DNA from: an uncultured Lachnospiraceae bacterium
GTDB taxonomy: Bacteria > Bacillota > Clostridia > Lachnospirales > Lachnospiraceae
DNA length: 64,000 bases
Direction of reading: 5' to 3'
Assembly (NCBI GenBank): GCA_947591155.1
Contig: CANQDA010000005.1
Span: 58,769 to 122,768, forward strand
The notes below the pieces were generated by a model. That model was not told where the DNA came from, ran no database searches, and saw only the letters and a list, made by a program, of their open reading frames with translations. Shown here piece by piece: positions 18,649 to 27,769 of the stretch; position 1 is the first letter of the stretch; each line of letters starts with the position of its first letter. The translations under genes were made by a program, and so were the position numbers.

Positions 18649-19998
18649 TTACAGCCTCTTCAGAAGCGCCTCTCTCTCTTTCTCGTAGCCCGGCTTTCCC
18701 AGAAGCGCAAACATATTTTTCTTGTAGCTCTCCACGCCAGGCTGGTTGAACGGGTTCACGCCCAGTACATATCCGCTCACGCCGCACGCGAACTCGAAGA
18801 AGTAGAACAGTTCGCCCAGGAAGAACTCGTCCTGCTTCGGAATGTTCACGATCAGGTTCGGAACATTGCCGTCCGTGTGCGCGAGGATCGTCCCGTTCAT
18901 CGCGCTCTTATTCACAAAATCCACGGTCTTGCCCGCCAGATAATTCAGTCCGTCGAGATCCACCGGCTCCTCGCCGATCGCAAGCTCGCATCTGGATTCC
19001 TCTACATTCATCACTGTCTCGAAGAGTGTACGGCTGCCGTCCTGGATAAACTGACCCATAGAATGGAGATCTGTCGTGAGATCTACCGACGCGGGGAAGA
19101 TTCCCTTCTGGTCTTTTCCTTCACTCTCGCCGTAAAGCTGCTTCCACCACTCGGAAACATAATGCAGGCTCGGCTCGTAGTTCGCCAGCACCTCGATGGC
19201 CTTTCCTTTTCTGAGCAGGATATTGCGGATCGCCGCGTACTGAAGGGCGTCGTTCTCGTCAAAATCAGCTTCCAGCGCGCGCTTTCTTCCGGAAGCCGCG
19301 CCCTCCATCAGCCTGTCGATGTCCGCGCCGCTGGCCGCGATCGGGAGAAGCCCCACCGCCGTCAGCACAGAGAAACGTCCTCCGACGTCGTCCGGTACCA
19401 CGAAGGTCCCGTAGCCCTCGGCCGTCGCCAGACTCTTGAGTGCTCCTCTCGCCTTGTCCGTCGTCGCGTAGATGCGCTTCGCTGCCTCAGCCTTGCCGTA
19501 CTTTTTCTCCAGCATTCCCTTAAAGATGCGGAACGCGATCGCCGGCTCCGTCGTCGTACCGGACTTCGAGATCACGTTCACGGAGAAATCCCTGTCCCCG
19601 ATCACGTCGATCAGATGCTGAATGTACGTGCTGCTGATGCTGTTTCCTACGAAATAGATCTCCGGCGTCTTGCGGATCTCCTTCGACACCGTATTGTAAA
19701 AGCTGTGGCGCAGGAATTCGACCGCGGCCCTCGCTCCCAGATAGGAACCGCCGATGCCGATCACAAGCAGCACCTCGCTGTCGCCCTTGATCTTCTCGGC
19801 CGCCTTTTTGATCCGGGCGAACTCGTCCTTGTCATAGTCGACCGGGAGGTCGATCCATCCGAGGAAATCGTTGCCGGCTCCTGTCCTTGACACCAGCAGA
19901 TCTTTCGCATCCGCGACGATCTTCTTCATTGACGCCACTTCGTTCTCCGAGACGAAGCAAGCCGCCTTTGAATAGTCAAATGCCACTTTGTTTCCCAT
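18649..19998 (-). CDS. pgi: Glucose-6-phosphate isomerase
   Basis: 449 residues, the length of the shorter Gram-positive form. It interconverts glucose-6-phosphate and fructose-6-phosphate in glycolysis. Sugar-isomerase signatures are clear: [16 protein letters not shown], the phosphate-binding [13 protein letters not shown], and [14 protein letters not shown] near the C-terminus. The ATG at 19998 ([11 protein letters not shown]) is preferred, with AGGAG about ten bases upstream; a frame extension to 20040 adds a basic stretch unlike the family. Confidence 0.96.
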   Translation of the reverse strand: MGNKVAFDYSKAACFVSENEVASMKKIVADAKDLLVSRTGAGNDFLGWIDLPVDYDKDEFARIKKAAEKIKGDSEVLLVIGIGGSYLGARAAVEFLRHSFYNTVSKEIRKTPEIYFVGNSISSTYIQHLIDVIGDRDFSVNVISKSGTTTEPAIAFRIFKGMLEKKYGKAEAAKRIYATTDKARGALKSLATAEGYGTFVVPDDVGGRFSVLTAVGLLPIAASGADIDRLMEGAASGRKRALEADFDENDALQYAAIRNILLRKGKAIEVLANYEPSLHYVSEWWKQLYGESEGKDQKGIFPASVDLTTDLHSMGQFIQDGSRTLFETVMNVEESRCELAIGEEPVDLDGLNYLAGKTVDFVNKSAMNGTILAHTDGNVPNLIVNIPKQDEFFLGELFYFFEFACGVSGYVLGVNPFNQPGVESYKKNMFALLGKPGYEKEREALLKRL

Positions 19999-20155
19999 AC
20001 CACAACATCTCCTTTTGTGTTTTCTTCCGCTTTTCCGCATCTATTCTAGCAGACCTTTTCGCCATGCGCAAGAGTCTTTTTCGAAAAGTCACCGCGGCTT
20101 TTTTCACAGGTAATTCCGACGCTCCATATCCTGGATAACCCGCCGCCGGAGCGGG

Positions 20156-20956
20156 TCATGAGAGGAATTCCTTCAGCACCTCCCGCAGGATACGCTCCTG
20201 TTCCGCCGGATCCATGTGCCGCAGGATCTCCGCGTTTCGCTCCCGCTCGGTCGCCGCCGCTGTCTCCTGCATCCCGGCCTTCATCCGGGCAAGGTTCTCC
20301 TTGAGATCATTCTTCTCCTTCTGCGCCCGTGTCTGCGTGACGGCAATCTCCTTCGCCGCCTTGCGCTTCGACTTACGCCTGCTCTCGACAGAGACGATCG
20401 GGGCAGGCTCCTCCGCCGCAAACGCCTGCGCCGCGTCCTCGCTGTAATCGCGTACCGCGCCGCTGTTCTCCAGATAGTCCGCAAGCTGAACCTCAAGAAA
20501 GGTCCGTCGGTAGCCGGTGTCCGCGATGGCGTAGGCGGTTCCCACCAAGGCGGCGGAGAGCAGTCCCATCCAAAAATAGGAATTTCCGTTCACGACCGCG
20601 CCCCCGCCTCTCACAAAATACACGCTCCCGGCAAAGGAACACAGCAGGCTGACCGCGAAAAGCTCCACACCCATGCGCTTCCATCGATGCAGCCCCATCC
20701 CCCAGAACCGATATTCCATCAGATTCTTCCGAATGAGGGCTTGTACATCTCCGACCTTCTCATTCAGATGCCTGCAATATTGAAAGCGTTGTCGCAGTTG
20801 TTGCAAAAACTTCCCGTCGGGTTCTCCCGTGTTTCGCGTGTCTCTTATCAGTCTGTCGTATATTTGTTTGAGGATCATCTGACTGGCGACCGCGGCTACG
20901 CAGGCCGCCGCAAGTAGATAGAGCAGTAGATTTCGCTCCATGATGAACTGTACCAT
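20156..20956 (-). CDS. Conserved membrane protein of unknown function
   Basis: 266 residues from ATG 20956, which has GGGGGAG six bases upstream. An N-terminal membrane segment (about 10-30) is followed by a soluble stretch. Two further segments (VELFAVSLLCSFAGSVYFV and WMGLLSAALVGTAYAIA) come next. The cytosolic C-terminal third is highly charged and probably coiled-coil (KSKRKAAKEIAVTQTRAQKEK). I do not recognise a family. It lies 157 bases upstream of pgi in the same direction, but no functional link is implied. Confidence 0.7.
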   Translation of the reverse strand: MVQFIMERNLLLYLLAAACVAAVASQMILKQIYDRLIRDTRNTGEPDGKFLQQLRQRFQYCRHLNEKVGDVQALIRKNLMEYRFWGMGLHRWKRMGVELFAVSLLCSFAGSVYFVRGGGAVVNGNSYFWMGLLSAALVGTAYAIADTGYRRTFLEVQLADYLENSGAVRDYSEDAAQAFAAEEPAPIVSVESRRKSKRKAAKEIAVTQTRAQKEKNDLKENLARMKAGMQETAAATERERNAEILRHMDPAEQERILREVLKEFLS

Positions 20957-21198
20957 GATAGACTCCCCCTTCCTGAAAATGCCAGAGCGCTGCAGTCGCT
21001 CAAGTATCGCCATTATAGCCGCATTTTCGGGGTTTGCAAAGAAAAATCGTTCGACAAATTCATATGCCGAACGACCGGATCCGAGCCGCCAAAAAGCTCT
21101 CAAGAGGATGTCAGTTTTTTTCTCCAGATAAGAAATTTTGTAAACTGAGATTAGATGTAAAGCTTACTGCAGCTCGTTCTTTTTCCGTTTTGCACTTT

Positions 21199-21696
21199 TC
21201 AGATAAGTGAATCTCCTTCTTCTCCATTTTCCTGAGGCTCTTCCTCCAGTTTGGCCTGTTTCTTCCTGAACACACCCGCTGAAAATTGCAGAACTGCAAA
21301 GCACACGGTAAACGTGATCACCGCGTATACGATTCCTGAGGCAAGAGAACCCGCTATCTTGTCCGGAAAGTTTTTCAGTGTGCGAACAAAGCCCAAAATG
21401 CCTGTAATAAGGGCAGCTGTCAGGGATACGATGACATTGGATGAAGTATTCGGTTTCAGGCGGCGATCCCAGATCCCCTGACTGAGGCAGCCCACGGCTA
21501 TGTACAGCGCAAGTGCCATAAAGACGACGCACTCTCCCGCAAGACTTCTGAAATCAAAATCAAAAAAGATCCTCTGTACAACCAGGGCTGCCGCCAGCCC
21601 CCAGAAGGCCAGCCAGCACCCGTTGTGTTCAATCCGCAGCAGCGCCTGCTCCTGCCTTTCGTCAAGATTATTCTTATGATTCCAGCTTTTCTTCAT
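21199..21696 (-). CDS. DUF6773-type four-helix membrane protein
   Basis: 165 residues. It begins KNNLDERQEQALLRIEHNG, the cytosolic opening typical of this small clostridial membrane family, followed by four hydrophobic segments and an acidic tail. Such proteins are commonly encoded with a small XRE regulator, as here: its start lies inside the regulator's last codons (23-base overlap), so the two are translationally coupled. The function is unknown; roles in envelope sensing or toxin-type regulation have not been shown to my knowledge. Confidence 0.75.
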   Translation of the reverse strand: MKKSWNHKNNLDERQEQALLRIEHNGCWLAFWGLAAALVVQRIFFDFDFRSLAGECVVFMALALYIAVGCLSQGIWDRRLKPNTSSNVIVSLTAALITGILGFVRTLKNFPDKIAGSLASGIVYAVITFTVCFAVLQFSAGVFRKKQAKLEEEPQENGEEGDSLI

Positions 21697-21895
21697 TTCC
21701 GTTATCCTCCCAGAACAGATCGTTTAACGTGGTGTCCAGTGCCCTGCAGATCGCGATGCAGAGCTTCAGCGACGGATTGAAGTCACCGGCTTCGATCAAT
21801 CCGATCGTCTGCCTGGTAACGCCTACTTTCTCGGCAAGCTTGGTTTGGGAAATATCCAATTCGATGCGCCTGAATTTCAGTTTCAGATTTCTCAT
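21674..21895 (-). CDS. XRE-family helix-turn-helix regulator (small)
   Basis: 73 residues, essentially a single DNA-binding domain: LDISQTKLAEKVGVTRQTIGLIEAG is a canonical Cro/CI helix-turn-helix, and CIAICRALDTTLNDLFW is the usual closing helix. ATG 21895 has AGGAGG six bases upstream and is preferred over an in-frame ATG at 21919. It overlaps the DUF6773 gene, forming a two-gene unit, and probably represses its own promoter. Confidence 0.9.
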   Translation of the reverse strand: MRNLKLKFRRIELDISQTKLAEKVGVTRQTIGLIEAGDFNPSLKLCIAICRALDTTLNDLFWEDNGNEEKLES

Positions 21896-21970
21896 TGTCC
21901 GCCTCCTGCAGATAAGCATACACCATATTGGGAGGAATGTAAAGTATATATTGCATTTATTTTATATATA

Positions 21971-23155
21971 TTACATCTTCGTGTCAGCTTCAGAGAAATT
22001 ATTTTTAGTCGCACAAAATGCTTCTGAGAATCTGTACTTTCCTTTGCCCTGTCCGGCTACCGGCTCGATGACTCCGCGCTCGGCCAATTCTCCCAGAAGC
22101 TTCGACGCCCTGGACGGTTTGATATCAATCGTTTCCATCACGTCCGATCGTCCAAAAACCGTCTGATCCGGAAATGCCTCACGAAGCTTGATGATATGGC
22201 CTGCGGTTTTCGGATAAAACATTTTTTCAATGTCTGCTTTTTCTGCCTCAATGTCCACTTTTTCGATTTCAATATCCGCTTTTTTATTGTCAATGTCCAC
22301 TTTTTTGGCTTCAATGTCCACTTTTTCCGCCATTTTAAATGCACCGCTGATGTGCAATGCCCTGTTGTGAAGCGGGTGATGTTCGCCCAGCAGCAGGTTT
22401 CTTAAGAAAAGCTCAAGATACTCCGTTGTCTCATGAATCCCTCTTTTCAGGTCATTATAATTTGCCCTGACGAGAGCATTTCGGAAATACCATGCGTTCT
22501 CAGCAAAAATATCATTTGTCACGTCAAACCCAAGGCTGCGCAGATATTTGATAAAGAACACCGCCGTTGTCCGGGTGTTGCCCTCTCCGAATATATGAAT
22601 CTGCCATAATCCGGAAACAAACACAGCAAGATGACGTATGATCTCATCCATTGGGAGGTTTCGGTAAGAGAAGTTTCTCTCTTCAGAGAAATTGTAGTTC
22701 AGAGTTGCTCTGAGCTCCGTGGCATTGCAATAAAGCACCGTCGCCCCGGCAAGCACCCATTCCTTTTTCGTGATGTTGTAATCCCGAAAACGTCCTGCAT
22801 GAGAATAAATACCGGTAAACAGCTTTCGGTGGATGGAAATATATTCACCCGGAGTAAAGCTGAAAGTTTTCCCAGACAAAAGCGCCGCAATCCTGGCCGA
22901 AACCTTGTCAGCCTCCTCCGTGCGATCTTTCGTGTCGCGAGCAGGATTTTCTTCATAATAAGTCTGAAGAAGCGCGTCGGCTTCTTCAAAAGATATCTCA
23001 CCCTCGATATTGCGAACGGCAGTATGCATCAGATACTCGGAGGTTTTCAATCCGTCAACCGCCTGCAGGCCGATGGCTGTATGCCATGCATATCCCTTCT
23101 CCCGTTTATCCGGTTCCGACTCTCTGATATATTCCTCAAAAGGATCTTTTGTCAT
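21971..23155 (-). CDS. Fic-domain protein with heptad-repeat linker and winged helix
   Basis: 394 residues. The Fic core has the catalytic loop HIFGEGNTR (187-195), a complete variant of HxFx(D/E)GNxR, so AMP-transfer activity is plausible. The N-terminal 25-65 stretch (AIGLQAVDGLKTS...EGEISFEEADALL) resembles the VbhA antitoxin fold, with Asp where the inhibitory Glu is usual; this is my inference. Residues 277-311 are five near-perfect heptads of the form EKVDIEA. The C-terminus is a winged helix (FGRSDVMETIDIKPSRASKLLGELAERGVI). It is a stand-alone gene downstream of mtnN in the same direction. Targets are unknown. Confidence 0.88.
   Translation of the reverse strand: MTKDPFEEYIRESEPDKREKGYAWHTAIGLQAVDGLKTSEYLMHTAVRNIEGEISFEEADALLQTYYEENPARDTKDRTEEADKVSARIAALLSGKTFSFTPGEYISIHRKLFTGIYSHAGRFRDYNITKKEWVLAGATVLYCNATELRATLNYNFSEERNFSYRNLPMDEIIRHLAVFVSGLWQIHIFGEGNTRTTAVFFIKYLRSLGFDVTNDIFAENAWYFRNALVRANYNDLKRGIHETTEYLELFLRNLLLGEHHPLHNRALHISGAFKMAEKVDIEAKKVDIDNKKADIEIEKVDIEAEKADIEKMFYPKTAGHIIKLREAFPDQTVFGRSDVMETIDIKPSRASKLLGELAERGVIEPVAGQGKGKYRFSEAFCATKNNFSEADTKM
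22223..22327 (-). repeat. Five tandem 21-bp repeats inside the fic gene
   Basis: Five consecutive 21-bp units each encode a seven-residue block (consensus [EK]K[VA]DI[ED]x) between the Fic core and the winged helix. Because the unit is a multiple of three, copy-number change would alter linker length without a frameshift. Confidence 0.85.
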
Positions 23156-23210
23156 TATCTGTCACCCTCCTTTTGGAAATCCGCTTCTGCCCTGTTTTTT
23201 AATATTTAAA

Positions 23211-23909
23211 TTATGCGCCTGCGAGCATCCCTTCCACGAGCCGCACGCTGTGCGCGACCGCCTTCTTCTCAAAGGTCGGATAGTCCTCCGAGGCGCTGTC
23301 GTTCGCCTTGTCGGAGATCGCGCGGATGATCACAAAAGGAATCCTGTTCAAGTACGCGGTCTGCGCGATCGCGGCGCCCTCCATCTCCGTGCAGAAGCCA
23401 TGGAACAGTCCGCTGATGCGCTCCTTGACAGCCTTGTCCGCGACGAACTGATCTCCGCTGACCACGCGCCCGCGGAATACCTTGATGTCCGGATTCACTT
23501 CCCGACAAGTCTTCTCTGCCAGCTTGGCAAGCTCCTCGTCCGCTTCAAAAGAGAACACATCCATCTGTGGGATCTGTCCCGGCTCGTAGCCGAAGTTCAC
23601 CGCGTCCATGTCGTGGTGTACGACGTCCGTCGAGATCACGATATCCCCGATATCGATATCCGCGTTCAGCGAACCCGCAATCCCCGTATTGATCACAGCG
23701 TCCACCTGAAACTCGTCGATCAAAATTTGCGTACAGACCGCCGCGTTTACCTTGCCGACGCCGCTGCGCACGACCACGACCTCCTGTCCGTTCAGAACGC
23801 CCTCGCAGAAGTTCATCCCGGCCTTCTTCACCTCGCGCCTGACAATCATATCCTTCTTGAGCTGCTCCACCTCGATATCCATCGCCCCGATGATGCCTGT
23901 CTTGTTCAT
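23211..23909 (-). CDS. mtnN: 5'-methylthioadenosine/S-adenosylhomocysteine nucleosidase
   Basis: 232 residues from ATG 23909 (MNKTGIIGAMDIEVE), the standard length. It hydrolyses MTA and SAH to adenine plus the thioribose moiety, recycling products of SAM-dependent reactions. Catalytic landmarks are Glu in GAMDIEVEQL, the substrate loop CTEMEGAAIAQTA, and Asp in RAISDKANDSASEDYPTF. AAAGGGG lies upstream of the ATG. The gene follows the hybrid kinase by 19 bases, so it is probably in the same transcript. Confidence 0.95.
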   Translation of the reverse strand: MNKTGIIGAMDIEVEQLKKDMIVRREVKKAGMNFCEGVLNGQEVVVVRSGVGKVNAAVCTQILIDEFQVDAVINTGIAGSLNADIDIGDIVISTDVVHHDMDAVNFGYEPGQIPQMDVFSFEADEELAKLAEKTCREVNPDIKVFRGRVVSGDQFVADKAVKERISGLFHGFCTEMEGAAIAQTAYLNRIPFVIIRAISDKANDSASEDYPTFEKKAVAHSVRLVEGMLAGA

Positions 23910-23928
23910 ATTGTGTATGACCCCTTTC

Positions 23929-26103
23929 TCATGTCTTTTCCTCTTTCTGTATGTATTTCCGCAGCTGCCGCACGATCTCCTGTATGTCGATCGGCTTCGC
24001 CACATGCCCGTTCATGCCGGCATCCAGACATTTCTTGACGTCGTCGGAAAACGCGTCCGCGCTCTGCGCGATGATCGGCACCGTCTTCGCGTCCGCGCGG
24101 TCCATTGCCCGGATCACCATCGTCGCCTCATAGCCGTTCATGACCGGCATGCGGATATCCATCAGGATCGCCTCATAATAGCCCGGCGGCGACTGCCCGA
24201 ACAGCTCCACGCAGGCTTTGCCGTTCTCCGCCCGGTCAAGCTTCAGTCCGAGCTCCGAGAGCAGTCCGTCCGCGACCTCCCAGTTCAGCTCATTGTCCTC
24301 CGCGAAGATCACATGGTTTCCGGAGAACATCTCGCTGCTGATCTCCTCGGTCACGGAACGAGGCTCGTCCGCCCCCTGCTCCGGCGTCTTTTCCAGATCG
24401 AGCGTCACATGGAATTCCGTGCCCTTCCCCTGCTCGCTTTGCACCTCGATCTTCCCCTTCATCGCGTCCACGATATACTTCGTGATCGCCATGCCGAGGC
24501 CCGTGCCCTCCGTCTTCTGCACCCTTGCGTTGTCCTCGCGCGCAAAGGTCTCGAAGACCTGCTTCTGAAACTCCTCGCTCATACCGATCCCGTTGTCTTT
24601 GATGAGGAAATGCGCCCGCACATGGTCCGCCCCGAGCGGCGATTCCTCCTCATACAGCTCGAGTCCGATCCGACCGCCCTCGGGCGTGAACTTGACCGCG
24701 TTGCCCAGCAGGTTCATCAGCACCTGATTCAGCCGGACGCTGTCGCAGCGGACATACCCGACCTGAATGTCCCGGATGTTGACGTTGAATTCCTGATCTT
24801 TCTGCTGGCACTGCGTCTGTATGAGGTCGGCGACTCCCTGCACGATCTCACTCAGGGAAGTCTGCTCCATGTTCAGCGACATCTTTCCGCTCTCGATTTT
24901 CGCCATGTCAAGGATATCGTTGATCAGCCCCAGAAGATGCCTGCTGGACTGCGTAATTTTCCTCAGACAATTTTGTACTTGTCCCTTGTCATCCGGATTT
25001 GACAACGCGAGCGCCGTCATGCCGACAATCCCGTTCATCGGCGTGCGGATGTCATGGCTCATATTGGAGAGGAATTCGCTCTTGGCCCGGTTCGCGTACT
25101 CTGCCGCCTCCCGCGCTTCCTCCATCTTGTCCATGTGCTGGCGCAGCAGATGAAAATACCAGCCGAAAATGAGGAGCAGGATGATCACAATGATTACGCA
25201 GTTGCGGATCGCGGTCATGGTCCATGTATTTCCGAGATCGCCGATCGCCTTATTCAGCTGCCCGTACGGCATGAACATCATGAGGTACCACTCCGTGTTC
25301 GGCAGGCTCGTCGCGTACAGATAGCGCTGATCGTTCCCCGAGAGCGTAAACTGCGTCGAATAGCTCTCGTTCTTCGCCATCGCCGCGCGCAGCTCCTTCG
25401 TGTACTGCTCGGCCGACTTTCCGCCGACGTCCGTGTACTTATTCTGGACGCGGGTGAAGTAGTCGTCGTCGTCCACCTCGGCGTCCCGGATAATAAAGCT
25501 TCCGTCCTTGCGGATGATAAAATAGTAATCCGTCGACTCCTCCAGATTCAGCGCGAGCGTCTCGCTGATATAGCTCACCGGCAGTCCCGCGACCAGTCCG
25601 ATGCACTCCTTGCCGTCCTCCATCGGGTACACGGCCGGAACTCCCATCAGCACGATCTCCTCGCCCTGGGAATCCGTCCCCATCGCGATCTTCTGCTCGC
25701 CGTCCCGCAGCGATTCCAGAAAGTCATCCGAGCCGTCCAGCTCCACATCGGTGCCGAAAAGCATATCGATCGTACCGTCCGAAGCGCACAGCGCCAGATG
25801 GTCGAAGCCCCTCGAACGCGCATGGTGCGTCAGCGTCACGCGCATGGACGTCTGATTCGTGATCGTGTCCGGAGGCACAGCGTCCACAAGGCCCGCCACC
25901 TGGGACAGCCGCAGATCCATGATCGTGCCGAAATGGCTGGCCGCCTGCCTGCTCATTCCGGACATATAGACCTCACCGATCTCGCCGATCGTCTCCGCGC
26001 TCTTGCGGTTCATGCGGACCGTCTGCGTCGTGAAGACGATCACGCACAGAACGATCACAAAAACAATGCTGCCTATCAAGAGCCGTGGCACCCTGTGCTT
26101 CAT
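23929..26103 (-). CDS. Hybrid sensor histidine kinase/response regulator with extracellular Cache domain
   Basis: 724 residues. A membrane segment at about 9-29, an extracellular dCache-like sensor of about 260 residues, and a second membrane segment (VIIVIILLLIFGWYF). The HisKA helix follows with the phospho-acceptor His in SHDIRTPMNG. The HATPase domain has LMNLLGNAVKF (N box), KDNGIGM and GTGLGMAI. A C-terminal receiver carries the phospho-acceptor Asp in AILMDIRMPVMNG. It would sense a small extracellular ligand and relay phosphate internally. No output gene is adjacent, so its partner is unknown. mtnN follows 19 bases downstream. Confidence 0.93.
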   Translation of the reverse strand: MKHRVPRLLIGSIVFVIVLCVIVFTTQTVRMNRKSAETIGEIGEVYMSGMSRQAASHFGTIMDLRLSQVAGLVDAVPPDTITNQTSMRVTLTHHARSRGFDHLALCASDGTIDMLFGTDVELDGSDDFLESLRDGEQKIAMGTDSQGEEIVLMGVPAVYPMEDGKECIGLVAGLPVSYISETLALNLEESTDYYFIIRKDGSFIIRDAEVDDDDYFTRVQNKYTDVGGKSAEQYTKELRAAMAKNESYSTQFTLSGNDQRYLYATSLPNTEWYLMMFMPYGQLNKAIGDLGNTWTMTAIRNCVIIVIILLLIFGWYFHLLRQHMDKMEEAREAAEYANRAKSEFLSNMSHDIRTPMNGIVGMTALALSNPDDKGQVQNCLRKITQSSRHLLGLINDILDMAKIESGKMSLNMEQTSLSEIVQGVADLIQTQCQQKDQEFNVNIRDIQVGYVRCDSVRLNQVLMNLLGNAVKFTPEGGRIGLELYEEESPLGADHVRAHFLIKDNGIGMSEEFQKQVFETFAREDNARVQKTEGTGLGMAITKYIVDAMKGKIEVQSEQGKGTEFHVTLDLEKTPEQGADEPRSVTEEISSEMFSGNHVIFAEDNELNWEVADGLLSELGLKLDRAENGKACVELFGQSPPGYYEAILMDIRMPVMNGYEATMVIRAMDRADAKTVPIIAQSADAFSDDVKKCLDAGMNGHVAKPIDIQEIVRQLRKYIQKEEKT

Positions 26104-26242
26104 TTCCGCTGCCTCCTGTCATTCATTATAGAAAGTTTATTACATTGCATTCCCATTGTAAAGTTTTTTTGAGCGGACTTCCCTGCGCAGTGCGAAGACA
26201 ATTGGCAATTTCACACAGGGAGTCTCTAATTTCACAATGCCC

Positions 26243-26271
26243 TTGAATCTGTCAGAAAAAAGGATTATACT
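26243..26271 (+). promoter_or_regulatory. Promoter of the TSCPD-domain gene
   Basis: TTGAAT (26243-26248) and TATACT (26266-26271) with an exact 17-base spacer. The predicted start near 26278 leaves a 120-base leader before the ATG at 26398. Confidence 0.75.
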
Positions 26272-26277
26272 TGTGTT

Positions 26278-26397
26278 GTTCAAGCAGGTCAAAACACTTA
26301 CCGAAAAGATGTAAGAGCACACTTGATTGGGCAACAGCCCATGGTTTACATGGGATTTCGCCGAAAGGCCAAAACATAAAAACGGGAGGAATGCAAT
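26278..26397 (+). ncRNA. Structured 5' leader RNA of the TSCPD gene (candidate regulatory RNA)
   Basis: The leader contains CTTAC...GTAAG and then two mutually exclusive helices, GGGC-AACA-GCCC and CCCATG-GTTTA-CATGGG, which share the CCC bases. GCC-GAAA-GGC, a GNRA-capped stem, follows. An unstructured A-rich stretch then leads to the GGGAGG ribosome-binding site. Competing helices just upstream of translation start are what a riboswitch or attenuator would show. It matches no riboswitch consensus I know. Confidence 0.45.
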
Positions 26398-26640
26398 ATG
26401 GTATACAGACCAAAGGGAGTCTGCTCCATGGAGATCCATGTTGATCTGGATGGGGATGTGATCAAAAACGTGGAATTTGTCGGCGGATGCTCCGGAAACA
26501 CCCAGGGCGTCGCGCGTCTCGTAAAGGGAATGAAAGCCAGCGACGCGATCGAGCGCCTCGAAGGGATCCACTGCGGCCCGCGTCCGACTTCCTGCCCGGA
26601 TCAGCTCGCCCAGGCGCTGAAGCAGGCAATCGCACAATAG
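26398..26640 (+). CDS. TSCPD-domain protein (TIGR03905 type)
   Basis: 80 residues. The whole protein is one TSCPD domain: MVYRPKGVCSMEIHVDLDGD at the start, GGCSGNTQGVARLVKGM in the middle and the signature CGPRPTSCPDQLAQAL at the end, with four conserved Cys that could bind metal. The same domain is found at the C-terminus of vitamin-B12-dependent ribonucleotide reductases, but the stand-alone family has no established function. GGGAGG precedes the ATG. A structured leader and a strong promoter lie upstream; the aldolase gene follows after 66 bases. Confidence 0.9.
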   Translation: MVYRPKGVCSMEIHVDLDGDVIKNVEFVGGCSGNTQGVARLVKGMKASDAIERLEGIHCGPRPTSCPDQLAQALKQAIAQ

Positions 26641-26706
26641 CCAATTAAATCACAAAAAAGAAAATAACCGCAATCCGGGAAAAAAATTCCGCAGGAGGGA
26701 AGCTTC

Positions 26707-27654
26707 ATGTTAGTAAATTTGAATGACGTCCTGATCCCCGCGAAAAAGAATCATTATGCAGTGGGCTTGTTTAACGCGGTGAATCTTGAGCTTGCGCGGG
26801 GAATCATCAGCGCAGCCGAAACGACCGGCTCCCCTGTGATCATGGGAACTGCAGAGATATTGTTTCCCTATGGCCCGCTTGAGGAAGTATCCTACTATCT
26901 GATCCCGATGGCAAAAAAAGCCAATGTGCCGATTGTGATCCATCTCGACCACGGTCTGCAGCGCGACACATGTATCAAAGCGCTTGAGCTTGGATTCAGT
27001 TCCATCATGTATGATTGTTCTACGGATCCTTATGAAGAGAATGTCAAAAAAGTAAAGGAAATGGCTGACATCGCACATTCCTACGGCGCGACCATAGAAG
27101 GAGAGCTCGGGCATGTGGGCGACAACGAGGACTCTGCGGAGGGAAGTACACAGCCGGAGGATCCATCCGGGTATTTCACAGATCCCAAAATGGCAAAGGA
27201 TTATGTGGAAAAAACCGGTGTGGACGCCCTTGCCATTGCTGTGGGAAACGCCCATGGCGCATATAAGCTTCCGCCGAAGCTGGATTTCGAGAGGATCCGG
27301 ACGATTGCCGGTATGGTGGACGTGCCCTTGGTATTGCATGGAGGTTCCGGACTGACAGACAACGATTTTCGTCAGGCGATCCAGGAAGGAATCAGCAAAG
27401 TGAACATTTTTACCGATATCAATGTAGCCGCCGTGGAAGCAGAGTTTAAACGGTTCTCTGACATGAAGAAGGGGATCATAGATCTGATCCCTGCGGCAGT
27501 AGAGGCAGTAAAACAGGAGACCGTTAAAAAAATGCAGCTGTTCGGCAGCGTTGATAAGGCCAAAAATTGTCTCGTACAAACGCAGATGCCGGAGAATGAC
27601 GAGCTGGAAAAAATTACGCGCTTAATAGCCGCAGAAGTAAAAAAATACCTGTAA
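26707..27654 (+). CDS. Class II fructose-bisphosphate/ketose-bisphosphate aldolase
   Basis: 315 residues. Zinc aldolase motifs are complete: VIHLDHGLQ (catalytic Asp and first zinc His), EGELGHVGDNED, AIAVGNAHGAYK and VLHGGSGL (remaining zinc and phosphate ligands), followed by KVNIFTDIN. The fold class covers fructose-1,6- and tagatose-1,6-bisphosphate and related substrates; motifs alone do not decide. AGGAGG is well placed. It is probably co-transcribed with the TSCPD gene. Base composition is more AT-rich than the neighbouring kinase and pgi genes. Confidence 0.9.
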   Translation: MLVNLNDVLIPAKKNHYAVGLFNAVNLELARGIISAAETTGSPVIMGTAEILFPYGPLEEVSYYLIPMAKKANVPIVIHLDHGLQRDTCIKALELGFSSIMYDCSTDPYEENVKKVKEMADIAHSYGATIEGELGHVGDNEDSAEGSTQPEDPSGYFTDPKMAKDYVEKTGVDALAIAVGNAHGAYKLPPKLDFERIRTIAGMVDVPLVLHGGSGLTDNDFRQAIQEGISKVNIFTDINVAAVEAEFKRFSDMKKGIIDLIPAAVEAVKQETVKKMQLFGSVDKAKNCLVQTQMPENDELEKITRLIAAEVKKYL

Positions 27655-27715
27655 GCGCCCGCAAAGAATCACTCCGCGGCAGTGCTTTTGTGAGTGGGGG
27701 TTTTTGCCCCCTGAG

Positions 27716-27750
27716 AAATGGCAGGATCCGAAAAACGAATCCTGCCATTT
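27716..27750. terminator. Bidirectional terminator between aldolase and surface-protein gene
   Basis: A perfect 12-bp stem (AAATGGCAGGAT / ATCCTGCCATTT) with an 11-base loop lies between convergent genes. A second hairpin, GGGGG-TTTTTG-CCCCC, sits just before it on the plus strand. Confidence 0.85.
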
Positions 27751-27769
27751 CCTTGCTTCCTGATTTGCC

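Noticed and set aside
22223..22327. Phase-variable frameshifting repeat in fic
   Set aside because: Units are 21 bp, so gain or loss keeps the frame; only linker length would vary.
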